A stretch of 50,709 bases of DNA from the NCBI GenBank assembly GCA_946540605.1, contig CAMNIU010000131.1:1-50709 (forward strand). The letters run 5' to 3'. Below the pieces are notes generated by a model, which made no database searches, was not told the DNA's origin, and saw only the letters and a list, made by a program, of their open reading frames with translations. Shown piece after piece: positions 27,328 through 37,259 of the stretch (position 1 is its first letter; each line of letters starts with the position of its first letter). A program made the position numbers and the translations under genes. The stretch is from an uncultured Treponema sp. Lineage in GTDB: Bacteria; Spirochaetota; Spirochaetia; Treponematales; Treponemataceae.

Positions 27328-27852
27328 CTACTCAGCTTTTTCTTCAGCAGCAGGTTCTGCTTTCTTTTCAGCTTTCTTTGTTTCAGCTGGAGCATTTCCT
27401 TCTACTGTCTGTGCCTTTACAGAAACGTGTACTTCTGCAGTCTGTGCTTCATAAAGTTTGATTGTTGCCTTGAAATTACCAACAGATTTGATTGTAGAAC
27501 CAGGGATTTCGATTCTCTTGCGTTCAATTTCAAATCCGAGTTTTGCAAGTGCTTCTGCAACAACGTTAGCTGTAACAGCAGCGTAAAGTTTTCCGTTTGC
27601 TGCAGCTGGCATTGAAAGTTCAACAGCTGTTGTTTCGAGTTTTTCCTTGAGGCTTGCAGAATCCTTTCTCTTCTGCTCTTTACGAGCTTCAATTTCAGCT
27701 TTGCGGCCTTCGAAAATTGCTACTGTAGCTTCATTGTAAGGTACAGCAAGATTACGTGGAAGAAGGAAGTTGCGTGCATAACCATTAGCAACGTTCTTTA
27801 CATCGCCTTCTTCACCAAGTGATTTAACATCTACGTTAAGAATTACTTTCAT
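27328..27852 (-). CDS. rplI: 50S ribosomal protein L9
   Basis: MKVILNVDVKSLGEEGDVKNVANGYARNFLLPRNLAV. Confidence 0.96.
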   Translation of the reverse strand: MKVILNVDVKSLGEEGDVKNVANGYARNFLLPRNLAVPYNEATVAIFEGRKAEIEARKEQKRKDSASLKEKLETTAVELSMPAAANGKLYAAVTANVVAEALAKLGFEIERKRIEIPGSTIKSVGNFKATIKLYEAQTAEVHVSVKAQTVEGNAPAETKKAEKKAEPAAEEKAE

Positions 27853-27920
27853 TTCAAGCTCCTGTTTATTTTTTACACACTGCTCGGAGTATGAGCAGGT
27901 GCATTTAATTAGATTTTAGA

Positions 27921-28247
27921 CTAGTCAGCAACGTATGGCAAAAGACAGATTGAGCGTGCGCGCTTAATAGCTTTTGCAACTTCACGCTGATGCTTTGCAC
28001 AAGTACCTGTGATGCGGCGTGGAAGAATCTTACCACGTTCTGTCATATAGCGGCGGAGTGCATCTGCATCCTTGTAATCAATCTTTGCTTTGTTAGCGCA
28101 GAAGCGGCAAACCTTCTTGCGGAAGTATGTCTTACCTTTAGCGCGTCCGTCACGATCTTCTTCGCGACCTTCTGAAGCTGTTGTATCAGCCATTGCAGCT
28201 TCCTGTGTCTGTTTTTCTTCCATTTCCTGTGTATTTTCTTCAGACAT
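27921..28247 (-). CDS. rpsR: 30S ribosomal protein S18 with acidic N-terminal extension
   Basis: [65 protein letters not shown]. Confidence 0.96.
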   Translation of the reverse strand: MSEENTQEMEEKQTQEAAMADTTASEGREEDRDGRAKGKTYFRKKVCRFCANKAKIDYKDADALRRYMTERGKILPRRITGTCAKHQREVAKAIKRARSICLLPYVAD

Positions 28248-28271
28248 AATTATTACCTCTCAATTAGTCAA

Positions 28272-28766
28272 TTAGAATGGGATATCTTCCGGGAAATCAC
28301 TTCCAGTATCACCATATGGTTCAGATGAATAGCCACCGCCGAATCCGTTGTTCTGACCTGCATTATTAGCCGGCTGGAATCTTGGAGCACCCCCTGCCAT
28401 CTGATTTCCAGACTGGCTGTTATCTCCACGTCCGCCGAGCAATTGTACCTGATCAGCAACAATTGTTATTCTGCTCTGCTTCTGTCCATCTTTTTCCCAT
28501 CGGTCCTGTTTAAGGTGTCCTTCAACACAAATCTGTTTTCCCTTAGTAAGATATGGTTTTAAGTTCTCTGCGGTTTTTCCCCAGATTGTAATATTGAAGT
28601 AATTAACTTCTTCAATCCACTGGTCACCGTTCTTCTTGCTTCGGTTGACAGCGATGCTCACATTTGCTCTGGCCTGTCCGTTTCCAACATAACCGAAACT
28701 TCTTTCATCAGAACCAAGGTCCTGTGTGAGACGGCCAATAAGAACTACATGATTTAAGTCTGTCAT
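28272..28766 (-). CDS. ssb: Single-stranded DNA-binding protein
   Basis: MTDLNHVVLIGRLTQDLGSDERS; OB-fold; acidic tail SDFPEDIPF. Confidence 0.96.
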   Translation of the reverse strand: MTDLNHVVLIGRLTQDLGSDERSFGYVGNGQARANVSIAVNRSKKNGDQWIEEVNYFNITIWGKTAENLKPYLTKGKQICVEGHLKQDRWEKDGQKQSRITIVADQVQLLGGRGDNSQSGNQMAGGAPRFQPANNAGQNNGFGGGYSSEPYGDTGSDFPEDIPF

Positions 28767-28799
28767 TCAAAGCTCCTTACCGCATTTTGCGGCTATTTT

Positions 28800-29093
28800 T
28801 TACTTAGATTCTTTTTCGTCAAGTCTTACGAACTGATACTTCAAAAGATTCATGTTAATCTTGAAATCTTTGTCAATTTCAGTGATTTTAGAAGGATTAA
28901 GCTTCATAGTATAAAGAACAAAACGTCCCTTCTTCTGTTTCTGGATCTGGTAAGTAAGGTCACGGTCACCGAATGGTTTTTCTTCTGTGATTTCAGCACC
29001 GAATTTTGCAAGAGTGCTTTTTACGTCATCAGCACCTTTCTTTGACTTTTCCTCATCAAGAGGGTAAATAGTCATAAGTTCATACTTTTTCAT
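28800..29093 (-). CDS. rpsF: 30S ribosomal protein S6
   Basis: MKKYELMTIYPLDEEKSKKG...KQKKGRFVLYTMKLNPSKITEIDKDFKINMNLLKYQFVRLDE; Met at 29093 preferred, preceded by an AAGGAG ribosome-binding site. Confidence 0.94.
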   Translation of the reverse strand: MKKYELMTIYPLDEEKSKKGADDVKSTLAKFGAEITEEKPFGDRDLTYQIQKQKKGRFVLYTMKLNPSKITEIDKDFKINMNLLKYQFVRLDEKESK

Positions 29094-29189
29094 AAGTATC
29101 TCCTTAAAAAAATATCTCTGCAAAAAGCAGAGTTTTCAGGAGGCAGTGATACAAACTGATATCAACGATTTCAATCTGTAAAAGAGAGT

Positions 29190-29249
29190 GTCATCCCGAA
29201 CTCGTTTCGGGATCTATAAAGAAGATGCTGAATCAAGTTCAGCATGACA
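29190..29249. repeat. Dispersed repeat pair in leader of rpsF operon
   Basis: GTCATCCCGAACTCGTTTCGGGATCT...AGATGCTGAATCAAGTTCAGCATGAC. Confidence 0.9.
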
Positions 29250-29310
29250 ACTTTCTTCCTCCTTATGGATAAAGAGAATCATATTTCAGATTCCCAAGGG
29301 GTGTTCTAGT

Positions 29311-29339
29311 AATATATCAAAAATACGTATCTCAGTCAA
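29311..29339 (-). promoter_or_regulatory. Sigma70-type promoter for the rpsF operon
   Basis: On minus strand TTGACT (29334-29339), 17-bp spacer, TATATT (29311-29316). Confidence 0.65.
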
Positions 29340-29431
29340 TTCTCAATGAACTTACAATCAATTAGTTCTATATTATTAGCTCTATAATATCAATGCTTGC
29401 TGAATTATTGGTATTGATTTATAATTCTTAT

Positions 29432-30760
29432 ATGTTATTTAAGCATTCGTTACAAATTATATTTGTAACATCTTTAATTACCCTTCCTCTCACAGCTTCT
29501 GTTAAACAGAAAAATGAATCTTCAATTGATTTTGATTTTTCATATACAACTCAGATTAATGATAATCAGAACAATATTTATGAAGTAAAGCGTTCTAAAG
29601 ACAATACAGATGAAACCGAAAAGAAATTGTCAAAACGTCAGAAAGAACTGATGAAAAAACGCGAAAAAGCACTTGCAGAAATTGAAGCCAGAAAAGCTGA
29701 AGCAGAAAGACTCGAACAGGAAGCACTTGAAGAACAGGCTCGTCTGGAAAAAGAAGCACAAGAAGCGAAAGAAAAAGCTGAACGAGAAGAATTGGAAGCA
29801 AAAGAAAAAGCTGAAAAAGAAGCTTTAGAAGCAAAGGCACAGGAAGAATTAGAAGCAAAAAAACTTGAAGAGCAGAAACTTTTAGAAGAAAAAGAAGCAG
29901 AAGAGAAACGTCGCAAAGAAGAGGAACTTGCTGCTGCAGAAGCTCAAAAGGCAGCTGAATTAGCCGCTGCTGAAGCACAAAAAAAAGAACAGGAAATGCT
30001 TCAGGCACAGATTGAAAAAGAACTCGAAAAACAAAAATCAGCATCAGAAAAAAACAAAAAAGAATACCTCAGTGACTATATGGTTTATGACGTAGAAAGC
30101 ATAAATGATTCTGAGGACAATGAAATTTTATATCAGATAATACCAAATCCTGATGAACGTGATGCTTCTGGAAAAACTCTTTTAATGAGAGCTGCAAAAG
30201 AAGGAAATGAATGGGAACTAAAACAACTTTTGGATTCTCATGCCAATGTAAATCTAAAAGATTCAGATGGATGGACTGCTCTTATGTATGCAGTTCGCTA
30301 CAGCGGTAGTCTTGAATGTGTAGAAAAACTTCTTGAAGCTGGGGCTGATGTTACTGAAAAAAATACATATGGATTTTCAGCCCTGGTTCTTGCCGCTTCT
30401 TATAATGGAAATCCGCAGATACTTAGCAAACTTCTGGAAAATTACAAAGCAAGCGACAAAGAAGTTTTGAAAGCCCTTGTATTCCTTCTTACAGAACAGA
30501 ATATTTCTGAGCGTCAGCAGCTTTCAAAACTTCAGATATTTATGGATAAGGCTGTACCGCTGAATATTCTGTTCGAAGGTAAAACCCCTCTTATGTATGC
30601 GGCTCAATATGGAAATTCAACAAAAATTCTTCAGGTGCTCTTAGATAATCAGTCTTCTGTAACAATGCGTTCTACAGAAGGCAAAACAGCATTTGACTAT
30701 GCAACAAAAAATAATAATCTTGCTCATAATGAAACATACTGGGCATTAAACAAAAAATAG
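29432..30760 (+). CDS. Ankyrin-repeat protein with long charged coiled coil
   Basis: Signal-like N-terminus; K/E/A coiled coil; DASGKTLLMRAAKEGN, DSDGWTALMYAVRYSG, NTYGFSALVLAASYNG, GKTPLMYAAQYGN ankyrin units. Confidence 0.85.
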   Translation: MLFKHSLQIIFVTSLITLPLTASVKQKNESSIDFDFSYTTQINDNQNNIYEVKRSKDNTDETEKKLSKRQKELMKKREKALAEIEARKAEAERLEQEALEEQARLEKEAQEAKEKAEREELEAKEKAEKEALEAKAQEELEAKKLEEQKLLEEKEAEEKRRKEEELAAAEAQKAAELAAAEAQKKEQEMLQAQIEKELEKQKSASEKNKKEYLSDYMVYDVESINDSEDNEILYQIIPNPDERDASGKTLLMRAAKEGNEWELKQLLDSHANVNLKDSDGWTALMYAVRYSGSLECVEKLLEAGADVTEKNTYGFSALVLAASYNGNPQILSKLLENYKASDKEVLKALVFLLTEQNISERQQLSKLQIFMDKAVPLNILFEGKTPLMYAAQYGNSTKILQVLLDNQSSVTMRSTEGKTAFDYATKNNNLAHNETYWALNKK

Positions 30761-30767
30761 GTACAAC

Positions 30768-31313
30768 ATGAGAATCACTGGTGGAAAATTAAAAGGAAGA
30801 ATTATAAAATGCCCTGATGGTGTTATACGCCCGGCAATGGATAGAATGCGTGAATCTGTTTTTTCAATTATTGGAGATTTAAACGGAAAATCATGGCTGG
30901 ATCTTTTTTCTGGTTCAGGAACTATTGCAATTGAAGCAGTTTCTCGAGGTTCTAAAGATGTAGAGCTTTGTGAAAAAGATAAAATAAAAGTAGGAACAGT
31001 TTTGGAGAATGTTTCTGTTACTGAAAAAGATTGTGGCGTAAAAATTAAGTGTCACTTTATGCCGGTTGAATATTTTATCAAGCGCTGTAAAAGATCTTTT
31101 GATTTTATTTTTTTTGATCCACCCTTCCCTTATAAATTTCATGAACAGCTGGTTCTTCAGTGCGATCAGAATAAAATGCTCAATGAAACTGGAACAATTT
31201 TAGTACACCGTCCAGCAGAACATTTTATGCCGGATACAATCGGAAATCTTACAAGAACAGATCAAAGAATTTATGGACGCTCAATTGTAGATTTTTATAC
31301 GTACAAAAAATAG
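30768..31313 (+). CDS. rsmD: 16S rRNA (guanine(966)-N(2))-methyltransferase
   Basis: MRITGGKLKGRIIKCP...RPAMDRMRESVFSII...LDLFSGSGTIAIEAVSRG...FDFIFFDPPF. Confidence 0.93.
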   Translation: MRITGGKLKGRIIKCPDGVIRPAMDRMRESVFSIIGDLNGKSWLDLFSGSGTIAIEAVSRGSKDVELCEKDKIKVGTVLENVSVTEKDCGVKIKCHFMPVEYFIKRCKRSFDFIFFDPPFPYKFHEQLVLQCDQNKMLNETGTILVHRPAEHFMPDTIGNLTRTDQRIYGRSIVDFYTYKK

Positions 31314-31375
31314 ATTTGATATATAACAAATTGTTAGGATGATTTCCTTAATTTTTGTTTTTTTTAATTCTTTTT

Positions 31376-31403
31376 TTGACTTTTATAAATAATATGATAT
31401 AAT
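31376..31403 (+). promoter_or_regulatory. Sigma70-type promoter
   Basis: TTGACT (31376-31381), 16-bp spacer, TATAAT (31398-31403), upstream of 31425 ORF. Confidence 0.65.
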
Positions 31404-31424
31404 TTATACATAAATTTTGAAATT

Positions 31425-31781
31425 ATGATTGATAGAAAAAGTTTAGAAAAAAAATTCACTGACGCAGTTCAAGAGCAGAAAATACCAGACGGCTTTATAA
31501 AAGTCACTGACAGTCCTGTAAATGGCCTTAGTTCAGAACAGAAAGTAATTCTAAACAGAAAAGCTAATATCATGTTCAATAATGGTAATATCGAAGATGC
31601 CAGAAGAATCTATATAACTACAGGTTATTCTGACGGTCTAACCCGAGTTGGTGATTACTACATGAACAAGAATCAAGGTCTAAAAGCCCTAAAAGCTTAC
31701 TATCTAGCACATAATAAACGAGATGCTGAGCCAATATATGAAAATCTGGCGAAGGTAATCTCAACACTGCTCAACGATTGA
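31425..31781 (+). CDS. Small TPR-like hypothetical protein
   Basis: 118-aa ORF directly after a good promoter; helical ARRIYITTGYSDGLTRVGDYYMNKNQGLKALKAYYLA; abuts TPR gene. Confidence 0.75.
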   Translation: MIDRKSLEKKFTDAVQEQKIPDGFIKVTDSPVNGLSSEQKVILNRKANIMFNNGNIEDARRIYITTGYSDGLTRVGDYYMNKNQGLKALKAYYLAHNKRDAEPIYENLAKVISTLLND

Positions 31782-31807
31782 CAGTAAAAAAACGAATGGA
31801 GTTTAAA

Positions 31808-32974
31808 ATGGAGAAATTCAATCAGACAGAGGATATCTTGATGCCAGAGAGTTTTGCACCATCCCCTCTTACAGAAAACAAGCCTGATGAAATCACAAAT
31901 AAAATTTCTGATCTTTCTAAAAAAGGATATCAGCTTATAAAAGAAAATGATATTGCTGGAGCAAAACAGGCATTCAATGAGATTCTTCAGATTGAGGAAA
32001 ACAATAACTACGCTCTTGTCGGTCTTGGAGACACAGAAAGAAAATTAAATCATTTCAATGATGCAATTAATTACTACAAAAAATGTCTTGAATATTATCC
32101 TGCAAACAATTATGCGCTTTTTGGTCTTGCAGACTGTTATAAAGCTCTTAATCAGTTTGCTAAGGCAATTGACATCTGGCAGCAGTACCTTGTTCACGAT
32201 GATAAAAACATCACTGTAATTACACGCGTTGCAGATGCTTACCGCAAAATCCATGACTTTAGAAAATCAAAAGATTTGTATCTTAAAGTTCTGGAAATGG
32301 AAAAAGACAATGCTTATGCACTCATTGGTCTTGGTCATTTGAATTACGACTTTAAGGAATATAAAGAAGCCCTTTATTACTGGACTCGTATTTACGAATT
32401 AAACAGTAAGGAAACTGTTGATATTCGTGTTCTCACTGCAATTGGTAACTGTCACAGAAAGCTCAAGACTTTTGAAGAAGGTACAAAATATTTTGAAATG
32501 GCTCTCGAAAGAGAACCTGCAAACTTTTATGCACTCTTTGGTCTTGCTGACTGTTATCGTGGAATGAACCAGCAGTTTAAGTCTGTTTTCTACTGGAATA
32601 AAATTCTTGAAATCGATCCTAAAAATAAGGTAATTCTTACTCGTGCAGGTGATGCTTACCGTACAACAGGAAATTATGCAGAAGCAAAGAATTACTATAA
32701 TAAGGCTCTGGAAATTGACTTTGACATTTATGCGGCAATTGGATTAGCCCTTATCTGCAAAGGTGAAGGCAATAATGAAGAAGCCGCAAAGCGTTTTGAA
32801 AACTTGATTAAAAACGATCCACGCAATGGACGACTTTATGTTGATCTTGCAGAATGTTATATTGCAATGAACCGCAAACAGGATGCAATAAAACTTCTTA
32901 GCGATTACATGAAGATGGACAGCAGAAACTCTGCTGTTCGTAATACTCTTGATAAACTCCAGAGAAACCAATAA
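31808..32974 (+). CDS. Tetratricopeptide repeat protein
   Basis: Repeated NNYALVGLGD / NNYALFGLADCY / NAYALIGLGH / NFYALFGLADCY units. Confidence 0.9.
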   Translation: MEKFNQTEDILMPESFAPSPLTENKPDEITNKISDLSKKGYQLIKENDIAGAKQAFNEILQIEENNNYALVGLGDTERKLNHFNDAINYYKKCLEYYPANNYALFGLADCYKALNQFAKAIDIWQQYLVHDDKNITVITRVADAYRKIHDFRKSKDLYLKVLEMEKDNAYALIGLGHLNYDFKEYKEALYYWTRIYELNSKETVDIRVLTAIGNCHRKLKTFEEGTKYFEMALEREPANFYALFGLADCYRGMNQQFKSVFYWNKILEIDPKNKVILTRAGDAYRTTGNYAEAKNYYNKALEIDFDIYAAIGLALICKGEGNNEEAAKRFENLIKNDPRNGRLYVDLAECYIAMNRKQDAIKLLSDYMKMDSRNSAVRNTLDKLQRNQ

Positions 32975-32984
32975 GATTCATTTT

Positions 32985-34004
32985 ATGAATCAGATAGTTT
33001 TAACAGGATTACTCCCCGCAGAAATTTGCGAGCAGCTTGAATTGCCACAAAAATTCCGGGGAGTTCAAATTTTTAAATGGATTGGAAATGGTGTAACTGA
33101 TTTTGATGTCATGACCAATCTAAGTGCTGAGCTTAGAACTTCATTAAAAGAAAAAGCCCTTCTCCGCTCCTCAAAAATAAGTAATGTATTAAAAGATCCT
33201 GACGGAACTATAAAATTGCAGATTACTTTGCATGATGGCAATGCAGTAGAAACAGTTTTACTAACTGACCGTGAAGGTCGTAAAACTGCCTGTGTTTCCT
33301 GTCAGGCTGGCTGTGCAATGAAATGTGCCTTCTGTCAGACAGGAACATTAGGTTTAGCTCGTAATCTTGAAGCAGCAGAAATTGTAGAAGAATTCTTATA
33401 TCTCGAAAGCATTGCAGGAAAACTAGACAACATTGTATTTATGGGTATGGGAGAACCTATGCAGAATCTTGGTGCTATCAGACGGGCCATAGAAATATTA
33501 TGTCATAAAGATGGACGAGCTCTTTCTTCTAAACGAATCACCCTCTCAACCTGTGGAATTGTAAAAGGTATTTATGACCTTGCAGACAACGGTCCTTCAA
33601 TAAGGCTTGCGGTTTCACTAACAACTGCAAACGAAGAACTACGTAAAGAGCTTATGCCCGTAGCTAAGGGAGATGCAAATTCATTGGATGAACTTCGCAA
33701 AGCCATAGATTATTATGCTCAAAAATCAGGAAAACGAGTAACCCTGGAAGCAGCTTTACTTCATGATAAAAATACTGATGAAGAAAGTGCAAATAATATG
33801 ATCAATTTTGCAAAAGGAATTGACGTTAATATCAATCTTATCCCATGGAATCCTGTATCAAGTCTTCCTTTTGAAGAACCATCAAAAAATGAAGTTACAA
33901 GATTTGTTACAAAACTTGAGAAAGCCGGATTAAATGTAACTTTAAGAACCAGACGCGGAAGAAAAATCGGAGGCGCCTGTGGTCAGCTTGGAAAAAGAAT
34001 TTGA
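32985..34004 (+). CDS. rlmN: 23S rRNA (adenine(2503)-C(2))-methyltransferase
   Basis: CVSCQAGCAMKCAFCQTGTLGLARNL; NIVFMGMGEPMQNL; ITLSTCGIV; Met at 32985 preferred. Confidence 0.94.
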   Translation: MNQIVLTGLLPAEICEQLELPQKFRGVQIFKWIGNGVTDFDVMTNLSAELRTSLKEKALLRSSKISNVLKDPDGTIKLQITLHDGNAVETVLLTDREGRKTACVSCQAGCAMKCAFCQTGTLGLARNLEAAEIVEEFLYLESIAGKLDNIVFMGMGEPMQNLGAIRRAIEILCHKDGRALSSKRITLSTCGIVKGIYDLADNGPSIRLAVSLTTANEELRKELMPVAKGDANSLDELRKAIDYYAQKSGKRVTLEAALLHDKNTDEESANNMINFAKGIDVNINLIPWNPVSSLPFEEPSKNEVTRFVTKLEKAGLNVTLRTRRGRKIGGACGQLGKRI

Positions 34005-34028
34005 CAAATCTTTTATCTATGATATGAT
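34001..34028 (+). promoter_or_regulatory. Promoter of the GH36 operon
   Basis: TTGACA (34001-34006), 16-bp spacer, TATGAT (34023-34028); -35 overlaps the rlmN stop codon. Confidence 0.6.
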
Positions 34029-34058
34029 AGTATCAAGCTGATAGTAATACTATCAGCT
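34025..34058. promoter_or_regulatory. Candidate operator: 11-bp palindrome plus 23-bp perfect palindrome at the promoter
   Basis: TGATAGTATCA (34025-34035) and AGCTGATAGTAATACTATCAGCT (34036-34058). Confidence 0.7.
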
Positions 34059-34094
34059 ACATTTAGTACTTCATATCAGATAAAGGATAAGTCA

Positions 34095-35744
34095 ATGAAA
34101 ACATATACAGTTCATCGAGACTATATTGCACGTGAAAATTCCATAATTGATATTATACACCTTGATGATTTTGTAGATGCTCAAAAATTCCGTGTAGACA
34201 ATGCCTGTATTAATAATGGAGGCTGGCAAAGCTGGAATCCTTGTACAGAGACGTTCCCTGGAAAAAAACAGCTCCCACTCACCTGTTTTGGAATTAAACA
34301 ATGGAATTCTTATCTAGTTTTTCCAGAAACAAAATACAAATCTTCTAAAAATATTATTCTAGGCCAATTTATTTCCTATCTCAGATGGAATGATTTTTAT
34401 CTGTTTTTTGTCTCTGTGGGAAATGTTACCGGTACTCTCCCACCTGTTCAGTTCATTTTTAATCGTAAAGAAAACACCGTAAGTATTGAAATCTGCGATA
34501 AAGGAAACGAATGGAAAACCGGTGATGTAACAGGAAGAATTGAAATCTTCACAGCTGACTCGTATTTTGAAGCCCGCGAAAAATTATTATCCATTTTTGG
34601 AAATCAACATTTTGATTCTATTTCTCATCTTGGTAATAATCCGGGTGGCTGGGAAAGCTGGTATAATCACTATGCAAATATCAATCAGGAACTTGTAACC
34701 GAAGATCTGAATAAACTCGTCACTACAGAAAACATAATAAGTAAAGGTAATTACAGTTCACGAATTTTTCAAATTGATGATGGATGGGAACAAGCTCTTG
34801 GTGACTGGCAGATTCGTAAAGACCGTTTTAAGGATGGATTTACAGAAATAACTTCAAAAATTGAAAATGAAAATTATATTCCAGGTCTTTGGATTGCACC
34901 ATTTATAATTGATTCAAGAAGTGAAACTGCAGCAGCCCATCCAGACTGGCTTTTACGTGATGAATACGGAAATCTTGTATCAGCCGGATATAACCCGCTT
35001 TGGGGAAAAGACGGAACCTTTTACTGTCTTGATTTAAGCCGCGATGAGGTAATTTCTCATCTTGATAAGATCATTGATACAGCAATTAACGAATGGGGCT
35101 TCAGATATCTTAAACTGGACTTTTTGTATGCAGGAATGCTCTATGGAAATTATCACCAGAAAACTGCTTCTTATAAAATTTATTCAAGAGCAATAAAAAC
35201 TCTTACGGCTCGTAAAACAAACAAGCTTGGAAAACCTGTAGCATATCTTGGCTGTGGAGTACCTTTTGAACTTTCCTTTAAGTATCTTCCTCTTTCAAGA
35301 ATTGGCTGCGACACTTATGAAAAATGGACTAATCCATTGTTAAGATTAATTCATTGGAATGGAAGAAACGAAGCATGGCTTAATGTAAAAGATACACTTG
35401 GACATGCAATGTGGGATGGAATAATTTTTAAGAATGATCCTGATGTGGTATTTATCCGCAAAGATAACTGTACTCTTACGGATGAACAGAAATATTTAAT
35501 AGCAGGGGTTGGAGAATTGTTCGGAAGTCAGTTTATGTATTCAGATGATCCGGGAAAAGCAGGAGAATCAGAAAAATACATGACAGAAAAAATTCTTTCC
35601 TTTGCAAACAAATATAAAAATGAAGAATTTGGAATAACCCAGATTTCAGAAAACTTTTATGAAATCTATTCAAAATCTGGAAAATATAAAGGCAGCATTG
35701 ATATGGGAAAAAATCCTATGCTAAAAATTGATGAGGTAGAATAA
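34095..35744 (+). CDS. GH36-type alpha-galactosidase
   Basis: FQIDDGWEQALGDWQ; GLWIAPFI; HPDWLLRDEYGN; CLDLSRDEV; LKLDFLYAG. Confidence 0.85.
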   Translation: MKTYTVHRDYIARENSIIDIIHLDDFVDAQKFRVDNACINNGGWQSWNPCTETFPGKKQLPLTCFGIKQWNSYLVFPETKYKSSKNIILGQFISYLRWNDFYLFFVSVGNVTGTLPPVQFIFNRKENTVSIEICDKGNEWKTGDVTGRIEIFTADSYFEAREKLLSIFGNQHFDSISHLGNNPGGWESWYNHYANINQELVTEDLNKLVTTENIISKGNYSSRIFQIDDGWEQALGDWQIRKDRFKDGFTEITSKIENENYIPGLWIAPFIIDSRSETAAAHPDWLLRDEYGNLVSAGYNPLWGKDGTFYCLDLSRDEVISHLDKIIDTAINEWGFRYLKLDFLYAGMLYGNYHQKTASYKIYSRAIKTLTARKTNKLGKPVAYLGCGVPFELSFKYLPLSRIGCDTYEKWTNPLLRLIHWNGRNEAWLNVKDTLGHAMWDGIIFKNDPDVVFIRKDNCTLTDEQKYLIAGVGELFGSQFMYSDDPGKAGESEKYMTEKILSFANKYKNEEFGITQISENFYEIYSKSGKYKGSIDMGKNPMLKIDEVE

Positions 35745-35745
35745 C

Positions 35746-37236
35746 ATGGAAATCTTTGGAAATGAAATAAAAAATAGTGCTTATAATAAAGCTGTAAAAA
35801 CGCAGAAAAAATTTATTCGTAAATTTGGTGATGACAGAAATACAGAATATCATCTTGAATTAAAGGATAATGATGTTTTAACACCACCATTTGGTTGTAA
35901 AACAATAGTTACAAATCAAAATGCAGCAAGCGATACTTTTGCAGAAAATCTTCCACAGAAACCTATGATTATTGGAAACATTCGAATGGGCTTCGGTCAT
36001 TATCGAATTTCAATGGCTATGGCAAGTGCAGCAAACGCCCTTGGTTACACTCCCCTTTGGATGGATTTAAATTCTTTCCCTGAAACTACCTGTACAAAAA
36101 TCATTTCATATCAGAATAATTTATATTCTATGGGAAGCCGTCTTTCGCAAAAATTTTCTCTTTTCAACAAACTTTTCTGGGAACCAATGAATTATGAAGG
36201 TTTTAAGAAACTTTCATATAATGCAGGAGATCAGCTTACGGCAGAACTTATGACACCGCTTTTCCGAGAAATCCCAAAAGAAACTCCCTTTATAGCAACC
36301 CATGTTTGGCCGAGTCAGGCAGCAATTCATGCCGGAATGAAGAATGTTGTAAATGCAATTCCAGATAACTGGCCAATGGCCTTACATCTTAGCGAAGGAG
36401 CAATTCATACTGTACAAACCTTTAATTCATATTGGGGTTATAGAATGCTCACAGGTTTTGAGGATGGAAAACTTCTGAATCCTATGGGAGATGGAGATCT
36501 TATATGGATAGGACATTATATTGACCATGAACTTGTAAGTAATATTGAAACAGATTGCGCGAACAGAATTACACGAACAAAAGAAGGAAAGCCAATTCGA
36601 TTCCTGTTTACAATTGGTGGAGCTGGAGCCCAGGGCGAATTCTTTGCCTCAATAATCAAAACTCTTATTCCTTATGTAAAAAAGGATAAGGCATGTATAT
36701 ATCTCAATTGTGGAGATTATGAAAATGTATGGAAAATGCTTCAGAAAATGATTCCAGAATTAGCTGATGGGTCTCTTCCTGTAACTACTCATTTTAATGA
36801 CTGGGATTCTGAACTCAATTTTGCAAACAGTGCAATCGAAGGTCTTGAAACTGAAAGCGGTTCTGGTATTCATGCCTTCTGTAATAAAGATATTTTTGGT
36901 GCCGTATATATCACAAATCTTTTAATGCGTGCAAGTGATGTGCTCATAACAAAACCAAGTGAACTTGCATTCTATCCTGTCCCTAAATTATTTATTAGGA
37001 GAATTGGGGGACACGAAATGTGGGGAGCTATTCATTCAGCAGAACTTGGAGATGGAACTCATGAATGTGAATCACCAGAATATGCAAGTGCAATGGTAAA
37101 AATGCTGATTGAACAACCAAGTCTTATCGAAGGAATGTGTAATAATATAATGGCACAGAAAAAAATCGGAACATACGATGGCGCCTATAAAGCAGTAAAA
37201 ATTGCCGCAGGAGAAATCCACGGTCGAAATTTATAA
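35746..37236 (+). CDS. GT-B-fold glycosyltransferase-like protein (MurG/GT28-like) of unknown specificity
   Basis: 496 aa; NIRMGFGHYRISMAMASAANALGYTPLWMDL N-terminus and FTIGGAGAQGEF...MRASDVLITKPSELAFYPVP C-terminus resemble GT28-like enzymes. Confidence 0.55.
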   Translation: MEIFGNEIKNSAYNKAVKTQKKFIRKFGDDRNTEYHLELKDNDVLTPPFGCKTIVTNQNAASDTFAENLPQKPMIIGNIRMGFGHYRISMAMASAANALGYTPLWMDLNSFPETTCTKIISYQNNLYSMGSRLSQKFSLFNKLFWEPMNYEGFKKLSYNAGDQLTAELMTPLFREIPKETPFIATHVWPSQAAIHAGMKNVVNAIPDNWPMALHLSEGAIHTVQTFNSYWGYRMLTGFEDGKLLNPMGDGDLIWIGHYIDHELVSNIETDCANRITRTKEGKPIRFLFTIGGAGAQGEFFASIIKTLIPYVKKDKACIYLNCGDYENVWKMLQKMIPELADGSLPVTTHFNDWDSELNFANSAIEGLETESGSGIHAFCNKDIFGAVYITNLLMRASDVLITKPSELAFYPVPKLFIRRIGGHEMWGAIHSAELGDGTHECESPEYASAMVKMLIEQPSLIEGMCNNIMAQKKIGTYDGAYKAVKIAAGEIHGRNL

Positions 37237-37259
37237 TAATTTAAAAATCAGGAGGAAAA

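Noticed and set aside
29595-30044. Leu/Phe-rich minus-strand ORF resembling a membrane protein
   Set aside because: Antisense of the charged coiled coil in the ankyrin protein; hydrophobicity is an artefact
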